Part shown: piece after piece, positions 60,395 through 64,000 of the stretch
Layout: the number at the start of each line of letters is the position of its first letter
Numbering within the stretch: position 1 is the first letter of the stretch
Source of the DNA: Aphrophora alni
Lineage: Eukaryota > Arthropoda > Insecta > Hemiptera > Aphrophoridae
NCBI GenBank assembly: GCA_963513935.1
Contig: OY740768.1
Span: 21,761,177-21,825,176 of the forward strand
Length of the DNA: 64,000 nucleotides
Reading direction: 5' to 3'
Made by a program: the position numbers and the translations under genes
Notes under the pieces: generated by a model
The model's database searches: none
Told to the model about the DNA's origin: nothing
The model's input: the letters and a program-made list of their open reading frames with translations, nothing else

Positions 60395-60720
60395 ATCTTG
60401 CAGACATAGAACAGAGTGAATATTGCATTGTTATCCATCCTCTACCCATGTTTAAATTTCAAGTATAAATCTCATTGGCCAATTTTTATTTGTTTAAACA
60501 AATGTAGAGGCAAGAAACCAACTGAATATTGTATTGTCATGCAATTCTGGCCTATGTTTAAAATTTCAGGTCTTTAGCTTATCGGGAAGTTAGTTGAAAC
60601 TCGATTTCAAAATTCCACTCGGACAGACAGGCAGACAGACAGATATGACTTAAACCGAACTAATAAAAACGTGGTAAAAGAAGGTTCTTTCCGAAGGCTA
60701 TGTGAAAAAGGTGAATATCC
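60395..60720. mobile_element. Probable transposon remnant with GACA repeats
   Basis: Two related strings, GAATATTGCATTGTTATCC and GAATATTGTATTGTCATGC, each followed by a CCTATGTTTAAA-like block, precede CGGACAGACAGGCAGACAGA. This resembles the 3' part of repeats that are abundant in insect genomes. The exact family and ends are not determined. Confidence 0.4.
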
Positions 60721-63700
60721 AGCTAGGGCCCGAATGGAATGCCACCCTCGTAATCACTTAAGGTTAACTTCTGAAGGCGGTTTCATACGAAAGTTCTACT
60801 AATATACCATAATCACCTAACACGGAAGACAATTCATGAAAATAGTCAAAAAAGTTTGAAAATTTTGAAATATTGTGCACATTATATTCCCCCCATAAAA
60901 TATTTAAAGATAAATATGTTGCACGTATTCTGAATAAATATAAGACGAATTTTCTGAACGACTTTTTCAATAAAATACGAAAGATTTCATATGAAAGTGA
61001 AAGACAATTAAAATGTAACTGTCTAATTGGGGTTGTAAGACAGTTAAATATATACAACTCATATTGCCTCTTTAGTGCCGAATAATAGTGTTTTATTAGT
61101 TAAAACAGAGGTATAAATGTTTTGGAAACGATTATAGTTTAGAAAGATATTTGTTTGCCTGAAACCCTCACCTCATATTAAATAACGAATGTTAGTTATA
61201 GAAAGCAATATTACTGAAACTTGTAGGGCTAAACTAAATGACGTCACAAACTCCTATAATCATAAAAGTTTAATAAGACAAGTTAAAAGCAAAAGTATAT
61301 CTTTAATTATTTATAAATATACGATAAAAATAAAACAATATATGTTAGTATATAAACCTATATGTACATGTTAAATAAATGTTACGATACCATTCATTTT
61401 CGATAAGTTAAACACAAAACAATAAAATCGTGTAATGAATTTTTAAATATTTTTTCCACGTGAGGAAAAAATTAGAGTTATTTGCAATTTCTATCAATGT
61501 ATGTTTCGTTCAAAATATTTAGAACATTTCAATTTGCTCTAAAAAAAGCTCACAAATATTAAAAAGTGAGAAAATTTTGTTTTTAATATTAGCTTCTTGG
61601 GATTGAGTATGCATGCTAGGAAACAAAGATAAACGTTACAGAGAGTTAAAGAAACACTTAAGATTGACAGCCCAGTAGATTAAGGAAGGTCAAAGACAGA
61701 AAATAAGAAGAATAAGATAGATAAAGTAAGTTGTGATGGACAAAATTAATTTAGTAGATGTTAAAAAATATTAAAACCTATAATAAATTTGTATATTTCT
61801 ATTAAACAAATATGATTTTCAACTCTAAAAAATAAAAACTAGTATTAACTCAAATTAATCAATATTTTGGTTAAAATTTATTTGAATAAAATTTAATTAA
61901 TAGGCAGGGACATGGTACTTTCAGTATTAAAAATAAATCAGTCAAGCAAACTTTAAAGAAACCAAAGTTCAATGGAATAGTTATATTTTTAACAAGACTA
62001 AGTGATTGAAGATAAATTTAAAACAAGAAGATAATTATTGAGTGATTATAATTGAGTAAATAAGTGATTGAAAATAATTCATTGTTCCTAAGATTACTAG
62101 AATTTCAATTCATCCAATGAACGTATTAATCTAGCTCGTGCTATCTGTGGTTTCCAAGCAATTACATTTAGTTACATGATCTAAAAGGACGTACCCTCTT
62201 TTAATCTTTACTTTCCTTTAGCTAGTATTTTCTTTTCTTGTTGCTTCGAAAAGATACTCGTTTCTTCCATTCACTTGTTCTGATAGATTCGATAACTTAA
62301 CCCTTTGAATTGGCGAAATTTAAATTCAGTGTTAAGTTTCAAAACAGTGTGTTTTTAAAAATAAATTTTCCTTTTAATAATAAAACTAGAATTATAAATT
62401 ACCAACTCAGTACTTACTTTAGTATCATGAAGACTAAATTCCACTCAATCTGGCCGTCTATAAAGGTTTTCAATTTATTAGAAAATTGTGTTTTCACCAG
62501 ATAAGTAACTTCAACTGCTGTTGTCGAAATTCTCAACCCACTTTATACACGGTCACGCTCCGACAAACAAGCTCCTAAAAACGGGATTTTGTTGTCATCC
62601 CAAACCTCTTTATAGCTTGTGTTCGGAACATACATACAATAACTGTTATACTGTTTATGTTATGTTTGTATTTTGATAAGGAGGATCATGTACAAGTTTG
62701 ACGAGAAATATTTATTGCATCTTGTTTTACAATCTACACTCGTTGTTGAAAATGATGTATGTGATATAATAATGTATATATATATATACAATTGAAAGCT
62801 GAAATGTTTCCCTCCTACTTTTGCACATGTTCGTAGTGCAGACATTATGTGATTGACCAAAAATCGATATAGAATTTTTAGGAATATATCAGTTTTCAGG
62901 CATTCTTTTTAAAATAAAAATGAGTTTTGGAATTATATTTTATGTATCTCGTCTGTATTATGTGGAGTACTCTATAGCCGAAACAAATATGGCAATATCT
63001 CAAAAGTTTTAAATATTTGCTTAATTACTCACTAAACCGAAAAGAAGGTGCCAAAAACTCACAAATTAAAAAAAAAAATTTTTTCAAAATCAGCTTCAAC
63101 GATATCGAACAGATCTTTAAGTCTATAAAAACTTGAAAAAACGTAGCTATTGTTCGACTAAACAATGTCAGTTCGTGAGTTGTGGGTAAAAAAACAGCTA
63201 CATACTCTTGATATGTATCAGTTATAACACTTTTAATACTCTAAATTCTCTCCACCGAATTCTTTAGAGTGATATATGAAGATTATTGAAACAAACCTCC
63301 ATGTAAAATAGCAAGTAAAAAACCAAAATGGACTTTTTTGACCACCGTAATTAAAGGCGATCGTATATTGTATACAATAAAAAACGATTTACGCCGTGGA
63401 CACGTTCATGGCATAAACTAAGCATGTTGAGGCTCCATTTCAAGTTATACATATTTCTTCCAAAGACTGGGTGATGATTCATTTTACCTTTTGGAGTGAA
63501 AAGTACACAACTAACATGTTTTGTGGGTAATAGTTCTGGCAGGTTATTCTTTACTTTTGAGAATGGGTGAGGGATAAAGTTTGTACAATGTATTTGGAAC
63601 GATTAGTGAGGTAATTTTGCTCGCATTAATTTAATACCAAATGATGTTTATTCTTAATCCTTGGAAATACGGTTTATATTATTTTTAATAATATACTGCT

Positions 63701-63821
63701 TTTTAGATTTGAGAAATGTTTTATTGGTAACATGTGTGATAAATTATTACACATGGTTTTATAACACAAAATTCATTAAAGCATTCGATTTGTGACCAAT
63801 ACGTGATATATTTGTCTCTAT

Positions 63822-63823
<2 letters not shown>
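60721..63823. other. AT-rich non-coding DNA
   Basis: No supported gene. A 97-codon minus-strand frame (60,764-61,057) overlaps a plus-strand frame in the same stretch, and neither has a recognised motif. A short (TA)n run lies at about 62,774-62,789. Confidence 0.4.

Positions 63824-63885
<62 letters not shown>
63824..63885. repeat. (TA)n microsatellite
   Basis: An uninterrupted TA run of about 60 bp. Confidence 0.95.
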
Positions 63886-63886
<1 letters not shown>

Positions 63887-64000
63887 CTATCTTCAGGAAT
63901 AAATATATCTAATTTATAAAAATTTACTATCATAAAATTCTGATAAAGGAATAATATTTAATGTTTATATATATTGTTTATCTTAAATCTCTCTGTCATC
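63886..64000. other. AT-rich non-coding DNA, nothing recognised
   Basis: No gene or repeat recognised. Confidence 0.3.

Noticed and set aside
60764..61085. 97-codon minus-strand and 70-codon plus-strand frames
   Set aside because: They overlap, are AT-rich, and neither has a recognised domain or splice signal.

Overview
The window looks like intergenic or gene-cluster DNA from an arthropod, most likely an insect and possibly a hemipteran. It is strongly AT-rich with long TA, TC/TTC and TTTG microsatellites. It has short (TTAGG)n runs, intron-like signals and no operons. It carries a full-length Jockey-type LINE, tRNA-derived SINE pieces and many foldback (inverted-repeat) elements. Nothing in it is bacterial, and no complete functional host gene can be supported.

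Layout. 0-13 kb is non-coding DNA with a diverged duplication (about 0.4 and 4.3 kb), three exact 80-bp units separated by TA tracts (5.93-6.29 kb), and a block at 7.4-12.4 kb that recurs, diverged, at 18.4-20.3 kb. 13-16.2 kb holds two decayed foldbacks, a LINE C-terminal remnant and a promoter-like segment that recurs at 39.8 kb. 20-29 kb has a foldback with hammerhead-like motifs (20.7 kb), a 192-bp compound microsatellite (23.8 kb), a ~1-kb foldback (24.4-25.4 kb) and an inverted SINE pair (27.6-27.8 kb).

30.3-48 kb is an old tandem segmental duplication of roughly 7 kb. Copy A is about 30.3-37.4 kb and copy B about 41.0-48.0 kb. Copy A keeps a signal-peptide first exon with a good splice donor (32.50 kb), while copy B has a stop codon in it. 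A foldback sits at the same place in both copies, so it predates the duplication. Copy B alone carries a young ~690-bp hairpin element (42.2-42.9 kb) whose arms are almost identical.

48.5-50.6 kb has a smaller duplication and a (TTAGG)4 run. At 53.6-54.7 kb a 5'-truncated LINE tail lies exactly between two ~290-bp direct repeats. A ~430-bp foldback follows at 54.9-55.3 kb. The best-supported feature is a 4.66-kb Jockey-like LINE on the minus strand (55,365-60,023), flanked by a 12-bp target-site duplication and disabled by several frameshifts and stop codons. 60-64 kb contains small repeats, a transposon remnant and a TA tract.

The most interesting signal is a recurrent tail motif, a CTGAAGA or GAAGATGA-like box followed by a hairpin and then GAAACG. 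It occurs in at least four diverged foldback families, usually in both arms and facing outward. In one arm at 20.7 kb the pieces of a type I hammerhead ribozyme are present: paired stem I, core boxes, an imperfect stem II, a palindromic stem III and a cleavage-site C. This resembles what is reported for Penelope-like retroelements, but no such reverse transcriptase is present here. All homology statements are by eye, and no search was run.
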